From contig NZ_CP063989.1 of assembly GCF_014595995.2 (NCBI RefSeq), positions 186,001 to 250,000 of the forward strand: a DNA stretch of 64,000 nt. The letters are read 5' to 3'. The position numbers and the translations under genes were made by a program. Below are positions 25,358 to 33,202 of the stretch, in pieces. Every line of letters begins with the position of its first letter. Within the stretch, counting starts at the first letter, position 1. The notes under the pieces were generated by a model. The model was not told where the DNA came from. It did no database searches and saw only the letters and a list, made by a program, of their open reading frames with translations. This DNA is from Actinomyces respiraculi (GTDB lineage: Bacteria; Actinomycetota; Actinomycetes; Actinomycetales; Actinomycetaceae).

Positions 25358-26353
25358 ATGGCCAGCCAGGACTGGATGCACAAGGACTTCTACGCCGTCC
25401 TCGGCGTCGCCAAGGACGCCGACTCCGACACCATCAAGAAGGCCTACCGCTCGCTCGCCAAGAAGTACCACCCGGACCGCAACCCGGACGACGCCGTCGC
25501 CGCGGAGAAGTTCAAGGAGGTCGGCGAGGCCTACGCGGTCCTGTCCGACGCCAAGGACCGCAAGCAGTACGACGCCATCCGCTCCATGGCGGGCGGCGGC
25601 CCCCGCTTCACCGCCGGTGGCGCCGGCGGGGGAGGCTTCGAGGACATCTTCTCGATGTTCGGCGGTGGTGCCGGCGCGCAGAACATCGACATCGACGACC
25701 TGCTGCGCCAGTTCGGCGGCCAACCCAGCCCCACCCGCCGCGGCGGGCAGCCCGGCCCCTTCGGCTTCGGGGGCTTCGGGGGCTTCAGCTCCCAGCCCGA
25801 GCCCCGCAAGGGCCCCGATGTCCTCACCGACGTGCGCCTGGGCTTCCGCCAGGCCGTTGAGGGAGACACGGTCGAGCTGACGGCCGACGGACGCACCATC
25901 ACCACCCGCATCCCGGCGGGTGTGCACGACCGCCAGCGGATCCGCCTGCGCGGCAAGGGCCGCCCCGGCCAGGCCGGCGGGGAGAACGGGGACATGGTCA
26001 TCACGGTCCACGTCGACAAGCACCCCGTCTACTCCATCGACGGCACGAACCTGCGCATGGACCTGCCCGTCACCCTCACAGAGGCGGCCCTCGGCGCGAC
26101 GGTCGAGGTTCCCCTGCTGGACGGTACGAGCACGCGCGTCAAGATCAAGGCCGGCACCCCGTCCGGCACGGTGATGCGCCTGCGCGGCAAGGGCATCACG
26201 CTGCCCAAGGGCACGTCGGACCTGCTCGTCACCGTGCAGGTGGCGGTGCCGCGCAAGCTCTCGGCCCAGGCGAGGCAGGCCCTGGAGGCCTTCGATGCTG
26301 CCATGGGTGAGACCGACCCGCGTGCCGCGCTGCGTGAGGAGGCAAGGACGTGA
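25358..26353 (+). CDS. dnaJ: class B J-domain co-chaperone (DnaJ without zinc finger)
   Basis: Co-chaperone of 331 residues that stimulates DnaK ATPase activity. The J domain covers residues 8-75 with His38-Pro39-Asp40 (KKYHPDRNP). A Gly/Phe-rich linker ([15 protein letters not shown]) follows, then the two C-terminal substrate barrels. The four CxxCxGxG zinc repeats of classical DnaJ (about 370-390 residues) are missing, and the protein has no Cys in that region, so it is of the CbpA/DnaJ2 class. AGGAGGTGGTGAC precedes the ATG. Another DnaJ with a zinc finger may exist elsewhere in the genome. Confidence 0.95.
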   Translation: MASQDWMHKDFYAVLGVAKDADSDTIKKAYRSLAKKYHPDRNPDDAVAAEKFKEVGEAYAVLSDAKDRKQYDAIRSMAGGGPRFTAGGAGGGGFEDIFSMFGGGAGAQNIDIDDLLRQFGGQPSPTRRGGQPGPFGFGGFGGFSSQPEPRKGPDVLTDVRLGFRQAVEGDTVELTADGRTITTRIPAGVHDRQRIRLRGKGRPGQAGGENGDMVITVHVDKHPVYSIDGTNLRMDLPVTLTEAALGATVEVPLLDGTSTRVKIKAGTPSGTVMRLRGKGITLPKGTSDLLVTVQVAVPRKLSAQARQALEAFDAAMGETDPRAALREEART

Positions 26354-26781
26354 GCCGCCGTCGCACCGGACAGGGCATGTCCTTCCTCGCGGAGGATGCC
26401 GAGGAGAGGGCGGTCTACGTCATCTCCGTGGCCGCGGACCTCGCGGGCATGCACCCGCAGACCCTGCGCCAGTACGACCGCCTCGGTCTGGTCTCCCCGG
26501 CCCGCGCCTCCGGCCACGGACGGCGCTACTCGCACCGCGACGTCGAGCGTCTGCGCCGCGTCCAGGCCCTGAGCCAGGAGGGCGTCAACCTCGAGGGGAT
26601 CCGCCGTGTCCTCGACCTTGAGCGCCAGGTCGAGGAGCTCGAGCGCGAGAACCGCCTGCTGCGGCTGCGTCAGGCGGCGGTCCAGCGGATCTTCGCCGCC
26701 GCCGCCGACGGCGAGGTGCAGGTCCTCGCCGCCGGACGACGGCTCCCCGGGGCCGCGGGCCGCTCCGCCGCACAGGCCTAG
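26350..26781 (+). CDS. hspR: heat-shock repressor HspR (MerR family)
   Basis: Repressor of 143 residues that binds HAIR elements upstream of dnaK and clpB, with DnaK as co-repressor. The MerR helix-turn-helix and wing are [20 protein letters not shown] then [15 protein letters not shown] coiled coil ([19 protein letters not shown]) serves dimerisation. It starts with GTG overlapping the dnaJ stop, so it is the last gene of the operon it represses. It stops five bases before a convergent kinase gene. Confidence 0.96.
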   Translation: MSRRRTGQGMSFLAEDAEERAVYVISVAADLAGMHPQTLRQYDRLGLVSPARASGHGRRYSHRDVERLRRVQALSQEGVNLEGIRRVLDLERQVEELERENRLLRLRQAAVQRIFAAAADGEVQVLAAGRRLPGAAGRSAAQA

Positions 26782-26786
26782 GCCGC

Positions 26787-28019
26787 TCAGGGCTGCGGCT
26801 CGGACTGGGCCTCCTCGCCGGGAATCTCCAGGACGGCCGTCATCCCGCCTGTGGGGTTCGCGCTCAGGCTCAGCCGGCCGCCGTGGGCGGTGGCCACCGC
26901 GGTGACGATGGCCAGGCCCAGGCCGTGCCCCGAGCCCCGGGTACGGCCCCGGCCCTCGCCGCGCACGAAGGGCTCACGCAGGGACTCGATGCTCTCGGGC
27001 GGGACCGGGGCGCCATCGTTGCGGATCGTCAGCCGCACGCCGTCGGCCAGGTGCGCCATCCCCACCGTGATGCGCCCGCCGTCGGTGTTGTAGCGCACGG
27101 CGTTGCGCAGCAGGTTGGCCACGCTCTGACGCAGCAGCACCGGGTCGCCGGGCACCCGGGCGGGCAGCAGGTGGGTGGACAGCCTCAGCCTGCGCTCGGC
27201 GATCTGCGGGGCGACGAGCCCCAGGGCGTCACGGACCGTTGCCTCCATGTCCACGTCCTCGCGGGCGAGCCTGCCCGACTGGGCGTCCGCCAGGTCCAGC
27301 AGGGCGTCGATCGTCTCCCGGTTGGAGCGGTTGGTCTCCAGCACCCGGCCCAGGACCCGGCGCAGGTCCTCGGCCGAGGCACGTGGGTCGGACAGCGCCA
27401 CCTCGATCATGGTCTGGGTCGTCGCCAGCGGCGTGCGCAGCTCGTGCGAGGCGTTGGCGGCGAAGCGCCGGTGCACGGAGAAGGAGCGCTCCAAGGAGGC
27501 CAGCATGTGGTCGAAGGTGTCCGCCAGGTCGTGGATCTCGTCACGCGGTCCGGCCAGGGCCAGGCGTTGGCTGAGGTCTCCCGAGGCGGCGTGCTTAGCG
27601 GCCGTGTTCATCGACGACAGCGGCCGCAGCATCCGCCCCGCCAGGACCCAGCCCACGGTTCCCGAGAGCACGACGAGCAGCGCCAGTACGCCGACGGCCG
27701 AACGCAAGATGGAGCCGAGCAGTTCGAAGATGTTCGTGTCGACCTGGGTGGCCTCGCCGGTCGGCAGGGCCGGGGTGACGGCGGCGTCGCCGACGAGCGC
27801 GCTGACCTCGATCCGGAGCGTGACGTAGCGGGTGTAGACGTAGACGAGGGCGATGAGCACCGCGCCGGCCGCCGTCACCAGGCCGGAGTAGGTCAGCGTC
27901 AAGCGGGTGCGGATGCTCAGGCGCTTGGGGCGACGCGAGCGCTCCTTCCTGCCCGGGTCCGCGGTGGCCTGCTGGGCCGCGTGCCGTCCGTCGTCGGCCA
28001 CCACCTCCTGCCCGCTCAT
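26787..28019 (-). CDS. sensor histidine kinase with HAMP domain
   Basis: Kinase of 410 residues. Two membrane helices (43-63 and 104-127) enclose a short outer loop of about 40 residues. A HAMP domain follows (GRMLRPLSSMNTAAKHAASG). The acceptor is His192 in NASHELRTPLA. The HATPase has NLLRNAVRYN and GHGLGLAIVTAVA. Coupled to the OmpR-type regulator by an ATGA overlap. The divergent lipoprotein/efflux operon at 28923-32627 is the likely target. The small loop suits sensing of peptides or envelope stress. Confidence 0.93.
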   Translation of the reverse strand: MSGQEVVADDGRHAAQQATADPGRKERSRRPKRLSIRTRLTLTYSGLVTAAGAVLIALVYVYTRYVTLRIEVSALVGDAAVTPALPTGEATQVDTNIFELLGSILRSAVGVLALLVVLSGTVGWVLAGRMLRPLSSMNTAAKHAASGDLSQRLALAGPRDEIHDLADTFDHMLASLERSFSVHRRFAANASHELRTPLATTQTMIEVALSDPRASAEDLRRVLGRVLETNRSNRETIDALLDLADAQSGRLAREDVDMEATVRDALGLVAPQIAERRLRLSTHLLPARVPGDPVLLRQSVANLLRNAVRYNTDGGRITVGMAHLADGVRLTIRNDGAPVPPESIESLREPFVRGEGRGRTRGSGHGLGLAIVTAVATAHGGRLSLSANPTGGMTAVLEIPGEEAQSEPQP

Positions 28020-28675
28020 GCGGTGAACCTGTAGCCCGCGCCGGGCACCGTCTGGATGACCCACGGCTCACCGAGCTTGCGGCGCAGGTGGGAGATCGTC
28101 ACCCGGGTGGAGTTGGTGAAGGGGTCCGCGTTGGCGTCCCACGCCTTCTCCAGAAGCGTCTCGGCGCTGAGGACCCCGCCCTCAGCCTCCATGAGGACCT
28201 GGAGGACCGCGAACTCCTTGGGGCTCAGGCGGATGAAGTGTCCGTCGCGGGTGACCTCCCGACGGAAGGGGTCCAGACGCACCCCGTGCGCCTCGATGAT
28301 CGGGGTGCGTGCGGGCTGGCTGCGCCGCCCCAGGGCCCGCAGCCGCGCCACCAGCTCGGGGAACTCGAAGGGCTTGGTGAGGTAGTCGTCCGCCCCCAGC
28401 TCGAAGCCGCCCACACGCGCGTCCAGGGTCCGGGACGCGGTGAGCATGAGGATGCGGACCTCGGGGTACTCGTCGACCACCCGTCGGCAGACCTCGTCGC
28501 CGTGGATGATAGGAAGATCACGGTCCAGGACGATGATGTCGTAGTCGTTGGTCGCCACCTGCTCCAGGGCGCTGGCCCCGTCGCCGACGACGTCCACCGC
28601 CATCGCCTCACGCCGCAGCCCCGTGGCCACGGCCTCGGCGAGGTACTCCTCATCCTCCACGACGAGCACGCGCAT
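28016..28675 (-). CDS. OmpR-family response regulator
   Basis: Regulator of 219 residues: acceptor Asp51 in IIVLDRDLP, Lys in DYLTKPFEF, and a winged helix ending VTISHLRRKLG and VQTVPGAGYRFTA-like sequence. It begins the two-gene operon; 247 bases separate it from the divergent lipoprotein gene, room for shared regulation. Confidence 0.94.
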   Translation of the reverse strand: MRVLVVEDEEYLAEAVATGLRREAMAVDVVGDGASALEQVATNDYDIIVLDRDLPIIHGDEVCRRVVDEYPEVRILMLTASRTLDARVGGFELGADDYLTKPFEFPELVARLRALGRRSQPARTPIIEAHGVRLDPFRREVTRDGHFIRLSPKEFAVLQVLMEAEGGVLSAETLLEKAWDANADPFTNSTRVTISHLRRKLGEPWVIQTVPGAGYRFTA

Positions 28676-28922
28676 TGTCCTGTCTCCTTCGCTGTGGTCT
28701 TGGTCGGTCTCGCACCGCAGGGCCGGGCCCGGTGCGCCCCGGTCGAGGTGATGCGCCCTTGTCTACCCGCTTGCGGCCCGCCTTGTCGCCCAGCCTCGAC
28801 GCCGGCGCCACGTGTTACGGCGACATAAGCGAATCCTTGAACGCTCCGACAACACCGTGGCCGGTTGGCTGCGTCTCGACCAAGGGGGCACTGCCCCTAC
28901 TCTGCCGAAAGGACCCTTTCCT

Positions 28923-29393
28923 ATGAAGACGAGCCTCAACACCCGGATCATCACCCGCGCCGCCGCCCTGCTCACCTGCACCGCGTGCGCCGTCGGGCTC
29001 ATGACCGGATGCTCCGGCTCCAAGACGGAGGAGACCGCCCAGGCCTCGGCCTCCGCCGCCAGCGCCGACGACTACCTGCTGCGGATGGCCCAGTGCCTGC
29101 GTGACAAGGGCATCGACGTCTCCGACCCCGACGCCGACGGCAACATGAAGTTCCCCGAGAACGACGCCGCCTACGCGGCCGTCAAGGAGTGCGAGGACGT
29201 CGTCGGCCCCGCCCCGGGCGCGGAGGACCTCTCCGACCCCAGCACGCAGCAGGACATGGTGAAGGCCGCCCAGTGCCTTCGTGACGCCGGCTACGACGTC
29301 CCCGACCCGGAGGTCGGCAAGGGCCTCCAGCTCAACGAGGAGATCCCCCAGGACGTGATGAACCGCTGCTTCTCCGACCTCGGGGACAAGTGA
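28923..29393 (+). CDS. small lipoprotein with paired Cys motifs
   Basis: Protein of 156 residues with a lipoprotein signal ending LMTGC (Cys30), so it should be tethered to the outer face of the membrane. The mature part has two similar halves: MAQCLRDKGIDVSDPDADG and AAQCLRDAGYDVPDPEVGK, each followed later by another Cys (KECEDV, NRCFSD). This is a tandem repeat of one small domain common in actinobacterial efflux operons. AAAGGA precedes the ATG. First gene of an operon with an adaptor, an ATPase and a permease; its role may be to sense or capture the substrate. Confidence 0.85.
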   Translation: MKTSLNTRIITRAAALLTCTACAVGLMTGCSGSKTEETAQASASAASADDYLLRMAQCLRDKGIDVSDPDADGNMKFPENDAAYAAVKECEDVVGPAPGAEDLSDPSTQQDMVKAAQCLRDAGYDVPDPEVGKGLQLNEEIPQDVMNRCFSDLGDK

Positions 29394-29465
29394 CGCGGAG
29401 CCCCCGCGCAATCGACGACGTACGCGGCCCAGCGGCCGCGAGGACACACTGAGACAGGCACATAC

Positions 29466-30644
29466 ATGAACACGACCACCATCTCCACGCAGGGCGACGA
29501 CGCCTCGACCGGCTCGGAGGCCGAGCTGGGCGGGGCGCGCCGCACCCGGCGCCGGACCTTCCTGACCCTGGGGACCGTCGCGGTCCTGGCCGCGGGCGCG
29601 GGCGCAGGCACCTTCGCCACCAAGACCGGACCCTTCGCCCCCGAGCCGACGCCGACGGCCACTGCCTTCACGGGCGCCACGGACACGATCACCCGGGGCG
29701 ACCTCAAGGGCGAGACCTCTGTCACCGGCACCCTGCGCTACGCCGATCCGCACAAGCTCAAGTCCAGTTTCGACGGCGTCCTCGTCCAGGTGCCGAGCTC
29801 CGGCACGGTGCTCACGCACGGAGATGTCATCTACAGCACGGGTAGTGAGTACGCCTACCTCATGCACGGCGCTATTCCCGCCTGGCGCAGCTTCGAGGCG
29901 GGGATGGAGAACGGTGAGGACATCCGGCAGCTGGAGACCATCCTCCGGGGTATGGGCTACTTCGACTACGAACCCGACAACCGCTTCACCTGGTACACCA
30001 CCAACGCCATCATGAAGTGGCAGAAGGCGGTCGGGCTGGCCCAGACCGGAACCATCCCCCTGGGGCGGATGGTCTTCGTCCCCGGGGACCTGCGCGTGGG
30101 AACGGTCAGTGCCCGGCTGGGGGACCAGATCGGTGCCGGCAGCGAGATCTGTGACGTCACCTCCACCACCCAGGTGGTCGAGTCCAACGTCAAGCTCTCC
30201 GACCAGCGGCTCGCCGTCGTCGGCACCGCCGTGACCATCACGCTGCCCGACGCCACGAGCACGACCGGCACGATCAGCGAGGTGGGCACCCCCATCGAGA
30301 AGAAGAGCTCGGAGTCGGGCTCGGGCTCGGACTCGGGCGGCTCCGAGACGAAGGAGCGGGTCATCCCCATCACCGTCACGCTCGACGACACCTCCGCGAC
30401 CGCCAGCTTCCAGGAGGTCTCGGTCACTGTCGCCCTGCCCAGCGAGACGCGCGAGGACGTCCTGTCGGTGCCGGTGGGCGCTCTGCTGGCCCTGACCCCC
30501 GACCAGTTCGGTGTCGAGATCGTCGAGTCCGACGGCACGACCCGCAAGGTGCCCGTCACCATCGGCCTGTTCGCAGGCGGGCGCGTCGAGGTCTCCGGCG
30601 ACGACATCGCCGAGGGGGACCGAGTGGTGGTGCCGCAGACATGA
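29466..30644 (+). CDS. membrane-fusion adaptor with peptidoglycan-binding domain
   Basis: Extracytoplasmic adaptor of 392 residues for the ABC exporter that follows. A cytoplasmic start with RRRTFLTLG (Tat-like) leads to one membrane helix (about 36-50). Residues 130-200 hold a PG_binding_1 domain (IRQLETILRGMGYFDYEPDN, then TTNAIMKWQKAVGLAQTG). The following barrel part is like MacA/HlyD, with a Ser/Gly-rich loop (SESGSGSDSGG) in it. Adaptors with this insert are common in Gram-positive MacAB-like systems, where the domain may anchor them to the wall. Confidence 0.9.
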   Translation: MNTTTISTQGDDASTGSEAELGGARRTRRRTFLTLGTVAVLAAGAGAGTFATKTGPFAPEPTPTATAFTGATDTITRGDLKGETSVTGTLRYADPHKLKSSFDGVLVQVPSSGTVLTHGDVIYSTGSEYAYLMHGAIPAWRSFEAGMENGEDIRQLETILRGMGYFDYEPDNRFTWYTTNAIMKWQKAVGLAQTGTIPLGRMVFVPGDLRVGTVSARLGDQIGAGSEICDVTSTTQVVESNVKLSDQRLAVVGTAVTITLPDATSTTGTISEVGTPIEKKSSESGSGSDSGGSETKERVIPITVTLDDTSATASFQEVSVTVALPSETREDVLSVPVGALLALTPDQFGVEIVESDGTTRKVPVTIGLFAGGRVEVSGDDIAEGDRVVVPQT

Positions 30645-31351
30645 GCTCCATCCTGTCCCTGCGTGACGTGCGACGAACCTACGGGGAACCGCCCGTCGCC
30701 GCCTGTGCAGGCGTGAGCCTGGAGGTCGACTACGGCGAGTTCGTCGCCGTCGTTGGGCCCTCGGGCTCAGGCAAGTCCACCCTCCTCAACCTCATCGGCA
30801 CCCTGGACCGGCCCAGCTCGGGCACCGTCGAGATCGACGGCCTCGACGTCGGCTCCCTGTCGGACGCCAAGCTCTCGGCCCTGCGCTCGAGCCGCATCGG
30901 CTTCGTCTTCCAGCAGTTCCACCTGGCCGACGGCGTCAACGCGGTGGACAACGTGGCCGACGGCCTCCTGTACAGCGGTATCCCCCGCGCCGAGAGGCGC
31001 CGACGCGCCCGCATCGCCCTGGAGCGCGTCGGCCTGGCCCACCGGCTCGACCACCGCCCTCACCAGATGAGTGGTGGTGAGCGTCAGCGCGTGGCCATCG
31101 CCCGCGCCGTCGTCGGAGACCCGCCGCTGCTGCTCGCCGACGAGCCCACGGGCAACCTCGACTCCACCTCCGGGGCCTCGATCGTCGAGCTGCTGCACGA
31201 GCTCCACGAGCAGGGCACCACCATCATCGTTATCACCCACGACAACGAGCTGGCCGCCAAGCTGCCCCGGCAGATCGCCATCCGCGACGGCCGCATCGTG
31301 GGGGACTCAAGCAAGAAGGAGGTCGCTCATGGCGTCGCTGCCCGGTCCTGA
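30641..31351 (+). CDS. MacB-type ABC ATPase (LolD-like)
   Basis: ATPase of 236 residues with Walker A GPSGSGKST, signature MSGGERQRV, Walker B LLLADEPTGNLD and switch THD. These match the MacB/FtsE/LolD family that drives mechanotransmission exporters. The ATG overlaps the adaptor stop by four bases, and its 3' end overlaps the permease gene by 23 bases. Confidence 0.95.
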   Translation: MSSILSLRDVRRTYGEPPVAACAGVSLEVDYGEFVAVVGPSGSGKSTLLNLIGTLDRPSSGTVEIDGLDVGSLSDAKLSALRSSRIGFVFQQFHLADGVNAVDNVADGLLYSGIPRAERRRRARIALERVGLAHRLDHRPHQMSGGERQRVAIARAVVGDPPLLLADEPTGNLDSTSGASIVELLHELHEQGTTIIVITHDNELAAKLPRQIAIRDGRIVGDSSKKEVAHGVAARS

Positions 31352-32627
31352 CCGCTCCGCTGACGACGCGGCCGTCACGGTCGCCACGGCTGACAAGCCC
31401 GCCAAGGCTGTCGAGGCCTCGCACCGCTCCGCGTCCCGGTCGCTGCGGCGCTCACGGCTGCGCCTGTCGGACGTGCTGCGCCTGGGAGGCACCGGCATCA
31501 AGGCCCGTCCGACCCGCGCCTTCCTGTCCGCCCTGGGTATCGCCATCGGCATCGCCGCGATGATCGCGGTGGTCGGCATTTCGGCCTCCAGCCGGGCACA
31601 GCTGACCGCCCAGCTCGACTCGCTGGGAACCAACCTGCTGACGACGACCGCAGGCCAGGACCTGTTCGGCAACTCCTCCCCGCTGCCGCAGGATGCCGTC
31701 GGCAAGGTCCGGCTCATCGACAAGGTGGAGAGCGCCTCCAGCACCGGTGTCGTCAAGAACTCGCTGGTCTACCGCAGCCCGCTCATCGACCGCAACGCCT
31801 CCGGCGGTATCACGACCATGGCGGCGGACCTGTCGCTGCTCGACGTCGTCGCCGGACAGATCGACCGCGGTACCTGGCTCAACGAGGCCACGAGCCAGTA
31901 CCCGGCCACGGTCCTGGGGCAGACGGCGGCCCGGCGCCTGGGTGTCGTCACCCCGGGCACCCAGGTGTGGCTCGGCGGCCGCTGGTTCACGGTGGTGGGC
32001 ATCCTCAAGCCGGTGGTCCTGGCTCCCGAGCTCGACAACGCGGCCCTCATCGGCCAGGGCGTCGCCACGAGCCTGCTGGGGCACGAGGGCAATCCGACGA
32101 CGCTCTACACCCGCACGGCGGACTCCGCCGTCAACCAGGTGCGCGACCTGCTCGCACCGTCGATCTCGCCCCAGAGCGCCAACGAGGTCAAGGTCTCGCG
32201 CCCCTCGGACGCGCTGGAGGCCAAGAATGCGGCCGACCAGGCCTTCACCAGCCTGCTGCTGGGCGTGGGCTCCATCGCCCTGCTCGTCGGTGGCATCGGG
32301 GTCGCCAACACGATGATCATCTCGGTGCTTGAGCGCCGTCGGGAGATCGGGCTCAGACGCTCCCTGGGAGCCATGCGCGGCCACATCCTCGTGCAGTTCA
32401 TGGCCGAGGCGCTGCTGCTGTCAACCCTGGGAGGCACCTTGGGCTGCGTGATCGGCATCGGGGTGACCGCCGGGATGGCGAGTGCGAACGGCTGGCCCTT
32501 CTCCCTGCCGGTGATCGCCGTCGCCGGCGGCCTGGGAGCCACCATCGTCATCGGCGCCCTGGCTGGGGTGTACCCGGCCGTACGGGCCGCACGCACGCCT
32601 CCGACCGCCGCGCTCAACGCGCAGTAG
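31329..32627 (+). CDS. MacB/FtsX-type permease
   Basis: Permease of 432 residues with the four-helix FtsX/MacB layout: one helix near residue 65 (FLSALGIAIGIAAMIAVVGIS), a large outer domain of about 200 residues, then three helices (LLLGVGSIALLVGGIGVANTM and two more). The motif ERRREIGLRRSLGA is the signature coupling helix. The family exports antimicrobial peptides and siderophores or works in cell-envelope signalling. It starts inside the ATPase gene, so it is coupled. Confidence 0.94.
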   Translation: MASLPGPDRSADDAAVTVATADKPAKAVEASHRSASRSLRRSRLRLSDVLRLGGTGIKARPTRAFLSALGIAIGIAAMIAVVGISASSRAQLTAQLDSLGTNLLTTTAGQDLFGNSSPLPQDAVGKVRLIDKVESASSTGVVKNSLVYRSPLIDRNASGGITTMAADLSLLDVVAGQIDRGTWLNEATSQYPATVLGQTAARRLGVVTPGTQVWLGGRWFTVVGILKPVVLAPELDNAALIGQGVATSLLGHEGNPTTLYTRTADSAVNQVRDLLAPSISPQSANEVKVSRPSDALEAKNAADQAFTSLLLGVGSIALLVGGIGVANTMIISVLERRREIGLRRSLGAMRGHILVQFMAEALLLSTLGGTLGCVIGIGVTAGMASANGWPFSLPVIAVAGGLGATIVIGALAGVYPAVRAARTPPTAALNAQ

Positions 32628-32690
32628 GCGAGCAGGAGGCGTCCAGGAGACGCCGCGGGCAGCAATTGCGGACGGCTGACCGCGAGCGCA

Positions 32691-32724
32691 CGAGGGCCCC
32701 GCACCACACGGTGCGGGGCCCTCG
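32691..32724 (+). terminator. terminator of the efflux operon
   Basis: CGAGGGCCCCGCACC (32691-32705) pairs over 15 bases with GGTGCGGGGCCCTCG (32710-32724) around a four-base loop, followed by TTCCTGTG. It lies 63 bases after the permease stop and is also suited to the convergent small gene at 32770. Confidence 0.85.
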
Positions 32725-32769
32725 TTCCTGTGACCGGAAGGCCACGGCGCCGACAGTCGGCGGGTCGGC

Positions 32770-32952
32770 TCAGTCGGTGCCGATCTTGCCGTCGACGGTG
32801 TCGCGGGCGGCGTCGATCTGGTCGCCGAACTTGCCGCCGGTCGCCTTCTTGGCGGCACCGGCTGCGGCATCGAGCACCTGGTCGCTCAGCTCCTCGACCT
32901 TGTCGGAACTCAGGGCCTCGCCGGCCTTCTTCGCCAGGTCGTCACGTCCCAT
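32770..32952 (-). CDS. small MT0933-like/CsbD-like protein
   Basis: Soluble helical protein of 60 residues, rich in Ala, Lys and Asp (MGRDDLAKKAGEALSSDKVE...). The pattern of DLAKKAGE, VLDAAAGAAKKATGGKFGDQ and IDAARDTVDGKIG resembles the MT0933-like family (called antitoxin in Mycobacterium) and stress proteins of CsbD type. AAGGAG precedes the ATG. No toxin gene stands beside it, so a toxin-antitoxin role is not supported. It is divergent from clpB and may share its stress promoter region. Confidence 0.75.
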   Translation of the reverse strand: MGRDDLAKKAGEALSSDKVEELSDQVLDAAAGAAKKATGGKFGDQIDAARDTVDGKIGTD

Positions 32953-33129
32953 GTCAGTCTCCTTCCGTCGGGTGGCACGACGTCGGACGACGGCGGCCTC
33001 GGCAGAATCGTGCCAGTTCTGGGCGCCTGCGTCATCCACGCGGTGAGGCGGCCGCCGTGAGGTCGGCTCGCGTCGCCGGGCGACGGGCCCACGGCCCCGT
33101 GGACGCCGCCGGAGCCGACGGTCACAAGG

Positions 33130-33180
33130 GTTGAGTGGAATAGACTCAACTCTGCGAGGGTTGAGTCGGTCGGAGACGAC
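33130..33180 (+). promoter_or_regulatory. HAIR operator before clpB
   Basis: GTTGAGT-N7-ACTCAAC at 33130-33150 is a perfect inverted repeat and a near-consensus HAIR site. A second half-site, GTTGAGT at 33160-33166, is followed at the right distance by the degenerate AGACGAC. HspR from the dnaK operon should therefore also repress clpB. Confidence 0.88.
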
Positions 33181-33202
33181 ACCCAGCCCGAAGGAGGTCC
33201 GT

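Noticed and set aside
30641..32627. FtsE/FtsX cell division pair
   Set aside because: The adaptor and lipoprotein upstream and the MacB-type outer domain point to an exporter.
32770..32952. Toxin-antitoxin module
   Set aside because: Only an MT0933-like small protein is present; no toxin gene adjoins it.
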